Source of the DNA: an uncultured Bacteroidales bacterium
GTDB lineage: Bacteria > Bacteroidota > Bacteroidia > Bacteroidales > Paludibacteraceae
NCBI GenBank assembly: GCA_902782665.1
Contig: CACZOA010000009.1
Coordinates: 90,937 to 154,936 of the forward strand
Direction of reading: 5' to 3'
Length of the DNA: 64,000 nt
Shown: positions 43,915-53,016 of the stretch, one piece after another
Layout of the letters: the number at the start of each line of letters is the position of its first letter
Position numbering within the stretch: the first letter of the stretch is position 1
Notes under the pieces: model-generated
What the model was told of the DNA's origin: nothing
Database searches by the model: none
Seen by the model: the letters and a program-made list of their open reading frames with translations, nothing else
Position numbers and translations under genes: made by a program

Positions 43915-45501
43915 ATGTTCTACTCTGATATTCATATCGTAGTAAGCAAGATGAATGAATGTGCAAAGCAAAACATTCCGTTCTTGTTCGCATTCAATTT
44001 TGAACTCAATGAAGCTCTTTTTATAGAGAATCCGTCTGAGCAAACCGAAATATTGTTTCAAACGACACTTGGAGGAAACGGTAAACCAGCGACTGCTTTA
44101 ACTAAGAAAACCGACAATATCAGTTTCCGCAGTGAACCGTTTGACGACTACGAACGACGCTTCAACATCGTAAAACAGGCATTGCAAAGAGGAGACAGTT
44201 TTCTTGTGAACCTGACATCAAGGACTCCCGTCTCCACAAATCTCTCCATCAAAGAGATCTTTGATTCCACAGATGCCCCATACCGTCTTTATGTGCCGGA
44301 GCGTTTTGTCTGCTTCTCGCCGGAGCGTTTTGTCTTGATTCAGGAAGACGGTACGATCTCGACAGATCCGATGAAGGGAACCATCGACGCCTCTCTGTCA
44401 AACGCTGAAGAGGCTATATTGAGTAATCCCAAGGAGACGGCTGAACATGCCACTGTGGTGGACCTTCTGAGAAACGACATCAGCATGAACGCATCCAACG
44501 TACACGTGGCTCGCTACAGATATATCACTCTGATCAAAGGTCAGGAGAAAAGCATCCTGCAAGTGAGTTCAGAGATAAAAGGTCAACTATCTGCAGACTG
44601 GAGATCGAAAGTAGGTGATATAATACTGGATATGTTACCAGCAGGAAGTATTTCAGGCGCACCTAAAAACTCCACCGTCGCCACAATAAAAAAAGCAGAG
44701 GCGACCGAACGTGGTTTCTACACAGGAGTGTTCGGCTACTACGACGGCAAATCATTGGACAGCGGCGTGCTTATCCGCTTCATTGAGCAAGATGCCGACG
44801 GGAATCTCTACTTCCGAAGTGGAGGTGGAATCACAGCGAAAAGTGATGTGAAGAGTGAATACGAAGAGGTAAAACAAAAAATATATCTTCCTACTATGGA
44901 GCCAAAATTTTCTGAAGTCATATGCGTCCGCGACGGTGAGCCTCAACATATCGGCTACCACATCCAACGTATGAACCGAACAACAAACCACTTTTTCGGT
45001 TCAGATATCGAAGTTTCGGATCTTTCCAAAAAGATTCCTGACGACGCGAAGAAAGGGAAATATAAATGTCGCATTGTATATGGCAAAGAGATAGAAAGCA
45101 TTGAATTCTCACCATACGAAGCCAAAATGAGAAAATCTGTGGCAGTCGTGGAAGATGACGCTATCGATTATACCTACAAGTCGACCAACCGTGATGAACT
45201 GAAACGTCTGGTTGCCAAAGCAGGGACAGACGACGTCATCATTATCCGCAATGGCATGGTGACGGACGCATCCTACTGCAACGTGGTGTTTGAAGATGCA
45301 GATGGAGGATTGTTCACTCCAGAAGAGACCCTGCTAAACGGAACTTGCCGTCAACGTCTTCTCGATAATGGAATTATAAAAATGCGTAAGATTCGACGCG
45401 AGGATATCCATCTTTACTCACACATCTATTTCATCAACGCAATGATGGACATCAACGAATGTCAGAAAATGGATGTGAAAGATATTCAAATGGTTTTCTA
45501 A
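43915..45501 (+). CDS. pabBC: Fused aminodeoxychorismate synthase component I / aminodeoxychorismate lyase
   Basis: 528 aa. Residues ~1-330 are a chorismate-binding PabB domain: KQALQRGDSFLVNLTSRTPV, CFSPERFVLI, TDPMKGTIDAS, VDLLRNDISM, LPAGSISGAPK and FRSGGGITAKSD are all present. Residues ~335-528 are a class IV aminotransferase-like PabC domain of the short type, with the PLP Lys probably in DYTYKSTNRDEL and the NGMVTDASYCNVVF segment. Together they make p-aminobenzoate for folate from chorismate, with a glutamine amidotransferase (PabA) that is not in the window. PabB and PabC are often separate genes, so this is a fusion. The serpin gene starts 11 bases downstream. Confidence 0.9.
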   Translation: MFYSDIHIVVSKMNECAKQNIPFLFAFNFELNEALFIENPSEQTEILFQTTLGGNGKPATALTKKTDNISFRSEPFDDYERRFNIVKQALQRGDSFLVNLTSRTPVSTNLSIKEIFDSTDAPYRLYVPERFVCFSPERFVLIQEDGTISTDPMKGTIDASLSNAEEAILSNPKETAEHATVVDLLRNDISMNASNVHVARYRYITLIKGQEKSILQVSSEIKGQLSADWRSKVGDIILDMLPAGSISGAPKNSTVATIKKAEATERGFYTGVFGYYDGKSLDSGVLIRFIEQDADGNLYFRSGGGITAKSDVKSEYEEVKQKIYLPTMEPKFSEVICVRDGEPQHIGYHIQRMNRTTNHFFGSDIEVSDLSKKIPDDAKKGKYKCRIVYGKEIESIEFSPYEAKMRKSVAVVEDDAIDYTYKSTNRDELKRLVAKAGTDDVIIIRNGMVTDASYCNVVFEDADGGLFTPEETLLNGTCRQRLLDNGIIKMRKIRREDIHLYSHIYFINAMMDINECQKMDVKDIQMVF

Positions 45502-45512
45502 CACATTAAATT

Positions 45513-46931
45513 ATGTTTACAATGAAGAATTTTATCTGTTTCATTCTGGTTTTATGTTGTTTTACATCGATGGCTGGTAATCCGTCGCAAACAGAGATAA
45601 ACAACCGACAAGGAGACTTTATCAACAAGTTTTTCCAATCTGTCGTCATGACAAAGAACAGTAACGAGAATTTCGTGTTCAGCCCCGTAAGCCTCAACCA
45701 ATCTCTGGGAGTGCTCTTAAACGGAGCAAACAAAAAAGCCAGAACTGAAATTATGCAAGCCCTCAACTATAACGGTTTGACTCTTTCAGATGTAAACAAC
45801 TACAACAATCAGATTTTGTCTTCGTCCGACCAATCGTCATACAACAAACTGTTGATAGCCAATGGACTATGGATTTCCGACACAATAAAAGGCAAAATCA
45901 AACGAGACTTCCTCAACACAGCATCACGTTTCTACAAAGCCGACATTCACGTCGCCGATTTTAAAAAACAAGAAGTCAAAGAGGAGATACAAAAATGGAT
46001 TGTTGAGCATACAAATGGATTCATCAATAACGCGCCATCCGTGAAGCCAGACGATGTTATGATAGGTATAAACAGCACCTATTTCAATGGTGTTTGGGAC
46101 ATAACCCCCCAAACCCCAAACACAGAAACGCCTTTCAAAAATAGAGACGGTAAGGAAGGCAAATGCAAATACCTGCAATACAAAAATGAAAAAATGTATT
46201 GCTATAGCAACTCCTATTTCAGAGCCATTAAACTGTTCTATAAGGATTCCGACTACAGCATGATCGTGGTCTTGCCTCAGTTGAGATACGGAATAAGTGA
46301 AGAATACTTTCAATCATTGAAAGACAATGATTTTTTGCAGACAAGCACCGTCTCACACAAATTTGATATTCAGCAACCCTATTTTTCCGACACTCCCAAT
46401 AACAGAGAATTCAACATATCCAGATTCGATAAAGAATCCAAATGGAACATAGACCCTAGTCTGTCTTTACAATCCGAGACAGTTACAGGGGAAAAAGATG
46501 ATAGAAAAAAAGCTTGTGATGACTACTACGACGTCGACTCCATCATAAACAAGATAGAGTGGAACAAAATGAAATTCACTGAGAAAAACTTTGATGAGGT
46601 TTTGGTTCCACATTTTGAAACTAAAACAAATATCGATCTGAAAAATCTATTGAAAGGGATGGGCGTTCAGTCTATATTCATTCAGTATGCCAATTCACTT
46701 AACCAAATTACTGACAGTCTTTATGTTTCAGAATACGAGCAAACCGCAAGGATTAAAGTTAACGAAAGAGGAACTGAAGCCGCAGCTGTCACTCATTGGA
46801 CGATGGCGATTTGGGGTGGCAAAAGTCCTGTTGAGCATAACATATTCATTGCCAACCATCCGTTCATTTATGCCATAGTCGACGAAAAGACAGGAGCCAT
46901 ACTGTTTGTCGGCAGAGTGGTGAATCTATAG
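45513..46931 (+). CDS. Serpin (serine protease inhibitor) with signal peptide
   Basis: 472 aa, longer than the usual ~380. The signal peptide is MKNFICFILVLCCFTSMAG; the ATG at 45522 is an equally good start. Serpin hallmarks: NENFVFSPVSLNQSLGVLLNGA, INSTYFNGVWD, SMIVVLPQ, and the C-terminal HPFIYAIVDEKTGAILFVGRV. The reactive-centre hinge ERGTEAAAVT fits inhibitory serpins (small residues at P12-P10), with the loop THWTMAIWGGKS; the P1 residue is not certain because the loop is about five residues longer than in alpha-1-antitrypsin. Residues ~285-345 are an acidic insertion with Lys/Asp-rich sequence. It may protect the cell from host or competitor proteases. It is probably cotranscribed with pabBC. 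Confidence 0.92.
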   Translation: MFTMKNFICFILVLCCFTSMAGNPSQTEINNRQGDFINKFFQSVVMTKNSNENFVFSPVSLNQSLGVLLNGANKKARTEIMQALNYNGLTLSDVNNYNNQILSSSDQSSYNKLLIANGLWISDTIKGKIKRDFLNTASRFYKADIHVADFKKQEVKEEIQKWIVEHTNGFINNAPSVKPDDVMIGINSTYFNGVWDITPQTPNTETPFKNRDGKEGKCKYLQYKNEKMYCYSNSYFRAIKLFYKDSDYSMIVVLPQLRYGISEEYFQSLKDNDFLQTSTVSHKFDIQQPYFSDTPNNREFNISRFDKESKWNIDPSLSLQSETVTGEKDDRKKACDDYYDVDSIINKIEWNKMKFTEKNFDEVLVPHFETKTNIDLKNLLKGMGVQSIFIQYANSLNQITDSLYVSEYEQTARIKVNERGTEAAAVTHWTMAIWGGKSPVEHNIFIANHPFIYAIVDEKTGAILFVGRVVNL

Positions 46932-47166
46932 GAAATTCCCCTACTAAAAGCACAAAACATTAAGACACAATCACACAAATAAGCAAAAAACAGCCACAAG
47001 AGGATACAATTTTGACGAGTTGGGAACAATTATACTAGATTACCAGAGTTTGATACCACATTACCATCCCAATTTGTCGTTTAGCACTATTTTTGACGGT
47101 GCAATTCAACATATATTTTATGTGAATTGCTACTCAATCTTTCACTTTATTATTAAGTTACAGTTT

Positions 47167-48330
47167 ATGAAAAAGCTATTACTTACTATTTTATCCCTGT
47201 GTGGCATGTATTCGTATGCACAGTATGGGTTTGGCGGATATGGCAACAGCGAAAATCTCAATTCGTATCCGTCTAAGAAAGACATCAACTATGCTGGAGA
47301 CGGCAAAACCTATCATGCAATGGATGTCTATTACCCTAAAGAGGCAAAAGACTCTTATCCTGTAATCATACACATCTATGGTAGTGCATGGTCGAGCAAC
47401 AACAGTAAAGGGAATGCAGATTTGGGATCCGTAGGAAAAGCGGCTGTGGAGGCTGGCTATATTTTCGTGACTCCAAACCATCGTTCGAACAGTGACGCGC
47501 AGTGGCCAGGTCAGATAAACGACATAAAGGCAGTAGCCCGTTATCTGAGAGGAAACGCAGAAGAATTAAAAGTGGACACATCATTCATAGCTATCTCTGG
47601 ATTCTCTTCAGGTGGCCATTTGGCGACAATGATGGGAACATCCCGCAATGTTGAAAATGAATACACGGTCGGTTCTACGACAATGGATATTGAAGGCAAT
47701 ATCGGCAATTTCACAGAATTCAGCAGCAGTGTGGATGCGGTGTGTGACTGGTCGGGACCTGTAATCCTGGATAAAGTGAACTGTGGAAACGCGATGGATT
47801 TGAACAGTTTCATCACACCATTGTTTGGCAACTGTTCAGCATCACAATGTCCGGACAAATATGCACTTGCCACAGCTGTCACATTTATTGACCCTAGCGA
47901 TCCTCCATATATGATTGTGCATGGCTCAGCAGACGCTATCGTGGCACAATGTCAAAGTGAGATGTTGTATGATGAGTTGAAAAAAGGAGGCGTCGAATGC
48001 GAATATATTCCGACGGGAGGGCAACATGGAGTCAGTGAAGACAAATGTCCGGATATGATTTCATTTTTCAACAAAGCACGAGAGAAAAAAGCAGAATCTC
48101 TGCATACCTCAATTGATAACATAAACACATTAAAAACTGACATCTATCTTGATGGGAACAAGATCTTTCTGGCAAACTGCGGGAAGCAATCATTTACCAT
48201 AATGATCGTGACAGGAAGCGTGGTATGCCAAGGATTCTCAGATGACTACAGCATAGACATCTCTCATCTTCCATCTGGAATCTATATACTGTGCCTGGAA
48301 AATGGAGCAGTATTTAAATTCACTAAATAA
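47167..48330 (+). CDS. Secreted alpha/beta hydrolase (esterase) with short sorting-type tail
   Basis: 387 aa from the ATG at 47167, which begins the signal peptide MKKLLLTILSLCGMYSYAQ; a longer in-frame start at 47020 is rejected. The hydrolase has nucleophile Ser147 in GFSSGG, an oxyanion region at VIIHIYGSAWSS, the Asp in DPPYMIVHGSADAIV and His in GGQHGVS. It resembles BD-FAE/acetyl-esterase proteins. The last ~70 residues (FTIMIVTGSVVCQGFSDDYS, ISHLPSGIYILCLENG) look like a T9SS type A sorting domain. Substrate unknown; an acyl or acetyl ester of plant polysaccharide is likely, given the other esterase at 39382-41166. Confidence 0.87.
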   Translation: MKKLLLTILSLCGMYSYAQYGFGGYGNSENLNSYPSKKDINYAGDGKTYHAMDVYYPKEAKDSYPVIIHIYGSAWSSNNSKGNADLGSVGKAAVEAGYIFVTPNHRSNSDAQWPGQINDIKAVARYLRGNAEELKVDTSFIAISGFSSGGHLATMMGTSRNVENEYTVGSTTMDIEGNIGNFTEFSSSVDAVCDWSGPVILDKVNCGNAMDLNSFITPLFGNCSASQCPDKYALATAVTFIDPSDPPYMIVHGSADAIVAQCQSEMLYDELKKGGVECEYIPTGGQHGVSEDKCPDMISFFNKAREKKAESLHTSIDNINTLKTDIYLDGNKIFLANCGKQSFTIMIVTGSVVCQGFSDDYSIDISHLPSGIYILCLENGAVFKFTK

Positions 48331-48349
48331 ATTATAGTACGTTAAAGAG

Positions 48350-48380
48350 AAATGTGTGGGGAGAGATTCTCACACATTTT
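48350..48380 (+). terminator. Terminator after secreted hydrolase
   Basis: 9-bp stem AAATGTGTG / CACACATTT (48350-48358, 48371-48379) with a short inner GAGA/TCTC pairing and a T-rich tail. Confidence 0.75.
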
Positions 48381-48554
48381 ACTTTGTTCTTTTCGCTCAT
48401 TAAAATCTCACAGGTGTCCGCCAATATCATCACTCCAATAATTTTTTGAAATCTTTCTCTTGATTTTCAAGCAATCTAAAACCAAATTCGACTTTATCGT
48501 TTGAATTTCAATTTAATTGTATATCTTCATATCACAAACCATGAGACATACACC

Positions 48555-51500
48555 ATGAGGCGAGCCTTGTTTCTAATATTTTCATTGATTGTTTTTTCCG
48601 TCTATTCAGCGGAGAATGTGAAATATGCAAGATTTGACCATTTTTCTTCAAAAGATGGGCTTTCTTCAAATCTTGTGTTTTCTCTCACAAAAGATTCGAC
48701 AGGCTTTCTTTGGATAGGAACAGATTTTGGACTCGACCGTTTTGATGGATCCCTGTTCAAACATTATCGTAAAAAAGAATATCCGTCCCTGCATAGAGAC
48801 GACATATACTACGTCAGACATATTGGACATAACCGTATCGTTTTTGGAGGGTTCGGCGGAATGTTCCAGGAATACGATCGCAAAAAAGATATTTTTGTAG
48901 AGTTGATGCCAGACGAAATGGACACACTGGGCTATTCTCAAATGAAGGGGACATGTGTTTCGCCATCAGGAGACTACTATGTGTTTTCAACCGAACATGT
49001 ATTCAAATATGATGAAAAAAGCGGACGGTTCAACTCTCATTTTGCCGCTTACGACTCAATCCATTCACCGTTCATCTCTTCATTATACGTAGACTCAAAC
49101 AACCACTTCTGGCTAGGATCTTTCAATCAGTTGACAATATATGATGAACATGGAGACGTGCTGCGTACATTTGATGAAGAGCATGATAATTGCCACCCTG
49201 TCACTTGTGTGATGCCAATTGATAAAGATAAAATAGCGGTGACTTTTATGGAAGATGAGATATGGATCTTTTCAAAAGACGACCTGTCTCAAAAAACATC
49301 AGTATCCGTACCATTCAAAAGTGTATCAAAATTTTTGCAAGGGAAAGACGGCCGCATATGGTTTGCCACAGATGGCGACGGATTATGGTATGCAGATTCG
49401 TTAACCGAAAATACAGTGTTCAATTCCATGATTCCTTACAACGGCACGTCTGATGAAATAAAAAAAATATATGGATTGGCAGAGGGCGACGATGGGGCGA
49501 TATGGATTGGCACACACAACACTGGATTATGGTGTGTACATCCACAAGATGACTACAACATTATCTTTTCCGGTGATTTCGGGTTTCCTGCCAACATGTG
49601 CACTTCTTTCGCTGAAGATGCGAATGGAAACCTATTGGTTGGCACCGACGGAAACGGAGTCTACTCTGTGTCGTCCGACCTAAGTCATATACAACACTAT
49701 TCTCTGAAAAACAACAATGTCACAGGAATCTGTTCGACGGGAGACGACATCTTTGTGTCGACGTGGGGAGGTGGCATTCAAACCCTGAATATAAAAACAG
49801 GCATTTCATCGGAGATCTCTTACGACACCATCTCTAATCCATCTAAAATTTTCTTCCATGTATCTAAATCGGAAGACGGCACGATCTGGGGAAACACCGC
49901 TAATGACGACCTTTATATGAAACGCCCGTCGGGACTATGGGAAAAACTAATATTGCAGGATGATTCCATAAAGAACCTGAATAGCAAATGGATAGTTCGT
50001 ACATATCAGGGAAAAGATTCTTACATGTGGATTTTGGCAACAAATATGCTGTGGCTCTACGATGGCAAAAAAGTCAAGGCAATCCGTCCAGAACTTTATG
50101 AAGAACGGTCACATTCACCCTATAACATCATCGATGCAGACACCGACGAAGACGGAAACCTATACGTCTGCTCCAACCATGGCATTTTCCGCTATTCATC
50201 AGACGGGACTCACTTCGACACACTCTCCTTTATCCCTGACGACAATTATCGAATTCTCAAATGTGGCGGTCACGATCGAATTTGGTTGGCTTCCTACAGC
50301 GCGATAATCTCTTTCGACCCCAAACAAAAGAATTTTGAATATCTTCCAGGCAACTACCATGATCTTTTCTATTTAAAATCAAGTTTCATAGATTCCAAAG
50401 GAAGAATCTGTCTGGGCACGACAAACGGATTCTACCGTTTCAATCCGTCGAAGATCTTTCCTGACACCACCGTCAAACATATCTCTTTCTCCAGTCTTTA
50501 CGTCGCAAGAAAAAAAATCATGCCAGGATCTTCTGTCCTGAAAGACGGTGCTTTGTCTGAAATGGACGGAATTGAATTGGAGTATTGGATGAAAGAGATC
50601 GGAATAGAAGTAGATGTGATAGACTACGCTAAGTATGATAAAGTGCAATTGCGATATCGTATGGTAGGACTACAAGACGAATGGATTCCTATGAAAGATA
50701 CCAGGACTCTCTCATTCAACTATATTCCCACTGGTACATACACACTGGAGGTGGAGGCATCACGTGCGAATATGAATTACAGCTATCCACGTATCGCTTT
50801 GAAAATAACTGTTTTGCCTCCATGGTGGAGAACATGGTGGTTCACTCTCATTGCCATTTCACTTTTGGTCCTTGGTCTTTCATTTTATATCAGGAAAAAG
50901 ACTCTCCTATTGAGACAAAAGATGGAACAGCAGACAAAAAAACTGAACCAGACAATTGAGGAGCGCAGAAAACTGATCAATGTGTTGTCTCACGACCTGA
51001 ACAACCCATTATTCTCAGTCATAAGCAGTAGCGACGACGAGATGACGCATCTGACTCATAATGAAGTGGTGGAGATGATAGAAGACAAGTCGGTATGGGA
51101 AGAGAACACCGTTCTTATTGTCGACAAGAATGAAAAGACCCGACTTGAGATAAAAGAAATGCTGAGCGACTACTTCAATGTCATCGTCACTTCAGACGGT
51201 GCAGAGGCTGTGAATGTGGCAGACTCACAACTGCCAGATATCATTGTGAGCGATATGGACAAATCTGAACTGAGTATGGCAGAAATGGCAAAACAACTGT
51301 ATGCTTCAGAACGGACAAAACATATTCCAATATTGTTTGTGTCATCGAAAAACGACGCTGTCGACCGTCTGTTGGGATTGCTCTGTGGAGCCATTGATTA
51401 TGTAGTCAAACCATTCAGTCAGCTGGAATTGTTACTGAAACTGACCAATATCCTAAAAGTGCGTCAGGAGCATCAGAAACTTATCATGCAGGCTTCTATG

Positions 51501-51884
51501 TCGACACGAATGAAAGAGCAGACGATGAACAAAGATGACGTGGAAAAGAATGAGATCCATCCATTTTTGCAGTCGTTCATGGAAAAAGTGTCTGAATGCT
51601 ACACAGACAGCACTATAACAGTCGACGAACTGGCTGGCAAACTTACCGTCAGCAAAGCCACACTGACAAGAAAAGTGAAGTCGATGACAGGAAAAACCCC
51701 GATGGAATGGCTGATGGAATATCGATTGAACAGTTCATTCCAGATTCTGCAAAACGCCAATTCCGACAAAACGATTTCAGAAGTGGCCTATGAGGTAGGA
51801 TTCAACGACCCTTCATATTTCACGAAAAAATTCAGAGATTACTATGGATTCCTTCCGTCTCAAATAGGAGAAAAGAAAAAATGA
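48555..51884 (+). CDS. Hybrid two-component-type sensor/regulator lacking its HATPase domain
   Basis: 1109 aa from the ATG at 48555 (signal peptide MRRALFLIFSLIVFSVYSA). Residues ~25-660 are a two-propeller Reg_prop sensor with repeated FLWIGTDFGLDRFDG-type blades, then a Y_Y_Y domain (~665-755). One membrane helix is at ~758-780. Next comes a HisKA fragment with His813 in LSHDLNNPL. The receiver domain begins ~40 residues later (VLIVDKNEKTRLEI; phospho-acceptor Asp about 900 in IIVSDMDKSE; Lys in YVVKPF). The C-terminal AraC helix-turn-helix is ~1005-1105. The HATPase domain (N, G1 and G2 boxes) and second DHp helix are missing, so it cannot phosphorylate itself. HTCS proteins usually regulate nearby glycan genes. 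The missing part could be an in-frame deletion in vivo or an assembly error. Confidence 0.9.
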   Translation: MRRALFLIFSLIVFSVYSAENVKYARFDHFSSKDGLSSNLVFSLTKDSTGFLWIGTDFGLDRFDGSLFKHYRKKEYPSLHRDDIYYVRHIGHNRIVFGGFGGMFQEYDRKKDIFVELMPDEMDTLGYSQMKGTCVSPSGDYYVFSTEHVFKYDEKSGRFNSHFAAYDSIHSPFISSLYVDSNNHFWLGSFNQLTIYDEHGDVLRTFDEEHDNCHPVTCVMPIDKDKIAVTFMEDEIWIFSKDDLSQKTSVSVPFKSVSKFLQGKDGRIWFATDGDGLWYADSLTENTVFNSMIPYNGTSDEIKKIYGLAEGDDGAIWIGTHNTGLWCVHPQDDYNIIFSGDFGFPANMCTSFAEDANGNLLVGTDGNGVYSVSSDLSHIQHYSLKNNNVTGICSTGDDIFVSTWGGGIQTLNIKTGISSEISYDTISNPSKIFFHVSKSEDGTIWGNTANDDLYMKRPSGLWEKLILQDDSIKNLNSKWIVRTYQGKDSYMWILATNMLWLYDGKKVKAIRPELYEERSHSPYNIIDADTDEDGNLYVCSNHGIFRYSSDGTHFDTLSFIPDDNYRILKCGGHDRIWLASYSAIISFDPKQKNFEYLPGNYHDLFYLKSSFIDSKGRICLGTTNGFYRFNPSKIFPDTTVKHISFSSLYVARKKIMPGSSVLKDGALSEMDGIELEYWMKEIGIEVDVIDYAKYDKVQLRYRMVGLQDEWIPMKDTRTLSFNYIPTGTYTLEVEASRANMNYSYPRIALKITVLPPWWRTWWFTLIAISLLVLGLSFYIRKKTLLLRQKMEQQTKKLNQTIEERRKLINVLSHDLNNPLFSVISSSDDEMTHLTHNEVVEMIEDKSVWEENTVLIVDKNEKTRLEIKEMLSDYFNVIVTSDGAEAVNVADSQLPDIIVSDMDKSELSMAEMAKQLYASERTKHIPILFVSSKNDAVDRLLGLLCGAIDYVVKPFSQLELLLKLTNILKVRQEHQKLIMQASMSTRMKEQTMNKDDVEKNEIHPFLQSFMEKVSECYTDSTITVDELAGKLTVSKATLTRKVKSMTGKTPMEWLMEYRLNSSFQILQNANSDKTISEVAYEVGFNDPSYFTKKFRDYYGFLPSQIGEKKK

Positions 51885-51927
51885 TATTTTCAGAGGGAAG
51901 CAATATAAAATCAAGAAATCCCCTTCA

Positions 51928-52839
51928 TCATCCCGTGATCTTTCGGAAATCCGACGGAGATGCTCCCGTAAAACGTTTGAAAAAGTTGGAAAGATGGGCT
52001 TGCGACGAGAATCCCAGTTGGGAGGCGATCTCCTGGATGGTCTTATCCGTTTTGAGCAGATCCTTTATTTTGCCCAGCAAAGTGGAATCAATGATTGATT
52101 TAGGAGATTGAGACGCTACTCTTCGCGTCACCTGCGACAAATATCGAGGAGACACATTAAGACGCGAAGCATAGTAATTGACATCACGGCTGTTTTTGCA
52201 TTCCACCTCCTGCATCTTGACAAAGCTGTTGTATAGAGAGGTGCAGCGGCTTGACATCTCAGAGTTCACTCCCGTCGGCAACACATTTTTAGCCTTCTTC
52301 ACCGCATCGTCGAACGACATCTCCCTGCAAAGCATAGTGGCGATAGCAGAGCACAACTCATTGCATCGTCCGTGGCTATTATCAGCCACGATAAGCCTTT
52401 TCGCGTCAAATCGCTCGCTGTCTCGTTCCCTCACCACCAACGCATCACACAACGGCACGAGAGTACGCTGGATCCTTTCGATCAGTTCGTCGCTCATCAA
52501 CACCTCATCGCAGCTGGAGTAGACAACCGGGGAGAAGAGCACCCACTTAGGTTTGTAGCGAGATATACATCTGACCACAGCCTCCAACGTGTATATATTT
52601 CGCACCAGACCGATTTTGAACACAAACGGAGTGATATCTTCAGCCACAGCATCAATCTGACGCTCGACGATCTCAGCCGGGATATCATAATAATCCTGGA
52701 TGCCGAGAGTGTTTTGCATTGTAAGAGTAGTGACGACGGAAAGAGCCTTTCCACCAAGAGAAGTGATTGTCTTGATATCCGCCTGAATGCCGGCTCCTCC
52801 GGCACTGTCCGATCCTGTGATTGTCAATATTGTGTTCAT
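51928..52839 (-). CDS. ThiD/PdxK-like domain fused to AraC helix-turn-helix
   Basis: 303 aa from the ATG at 52839. The N-terminal ~200 residues resemble hydroxymethylpyrimidine/pyridoxal kinases (ITGSDSAGGAGIQADIKTIT, FKIGLVRN, VLFSPVVYSSC). The middle of the kinase is shortened, with no normal TPNxxEA and VKGGH segments, and the anion-hole motif HGTGC is HGRCNELCSAIA. Kinase activity is therefore doubtful and a ligand-sensing role more likely. The last ~100 residues are an AraC HTH pair (VNYYASRLNVSPRYLSQVTR, TIQEIASQLGFSSQAHLSNF). A -7 box lies between 52839 and the in-frame ATG at 52863, which supports the 52839 start. It is convergent with the hybrid sensor, 43 bases away. Confidence 0.88.
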   Translation of the reverse strand: MNTILTITGSDSAGGAGIQADIKTITSLGGKALSVVTTLTMQNTLGIQDYYDIPAEIVERQIDAVAEDITPFVFKIGLVRNIYTLEAVVRCISRYKPKWVLFSPVVYSSCDEVLMSDELIERIQRTLVPLCDALVVRERDSERFDAKRLIVADNSHGRCNELCSAIATMLCREMSFDDAVKKAKNVLPTGVNSEMSSRCTSLYNSFVKMQEVECKNSRDVNYYASRLNVSPRYLSQVTRRVASQSPKSIIDSTLLGKIKDLLKTDKTIQEIASQLGFSSQAHLSNFFKRFTGASPSDFRKITG

Positions 52840-52844
52840 AGTTG

Positions 52845-52852
52845 CAAAGTTA
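52845..52852 (-). promoter_or_regulatory. -7 box TAACTTTG directly before ThiD-AraC start
   Basis: TAACTTTG on the minus strand (52852 to 52845), five bases from the ATG at 52839. If used, the mRNA is nearly leaderless. The in-frame ATG at 52863 lies upstream of the box. Confidence 0.5.
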
Positions 52853-52941
52853 ACGTTTTTCATCCCTTAAAAAACCATATTTGATCCGATTATTGCAAAA
52901 TTGGGAGAAAATATCAATTAGCTTTTATAAATGAAAAGGCG

Positions 52942-52978
52942 AAAAAGGCTGAATCCCAATTGGAGATCCAGCCTTTTT
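52942..52978 (-). terminator. Terminator of giant surface-protein gene
   Basis: 10-bp stem AAAAAGGCTG / CAGCCTTTTT (52942-52951, 52969-52978) with a 17-base loop. T residues follow on both strands. It lies 38 bases beyond the stop of the giant gene. Confidence 0.85.
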
Positions 52979-53016
52979 CATTTTACTTATTCTAAAAACA
53001 GATCCTTTATACAGAC

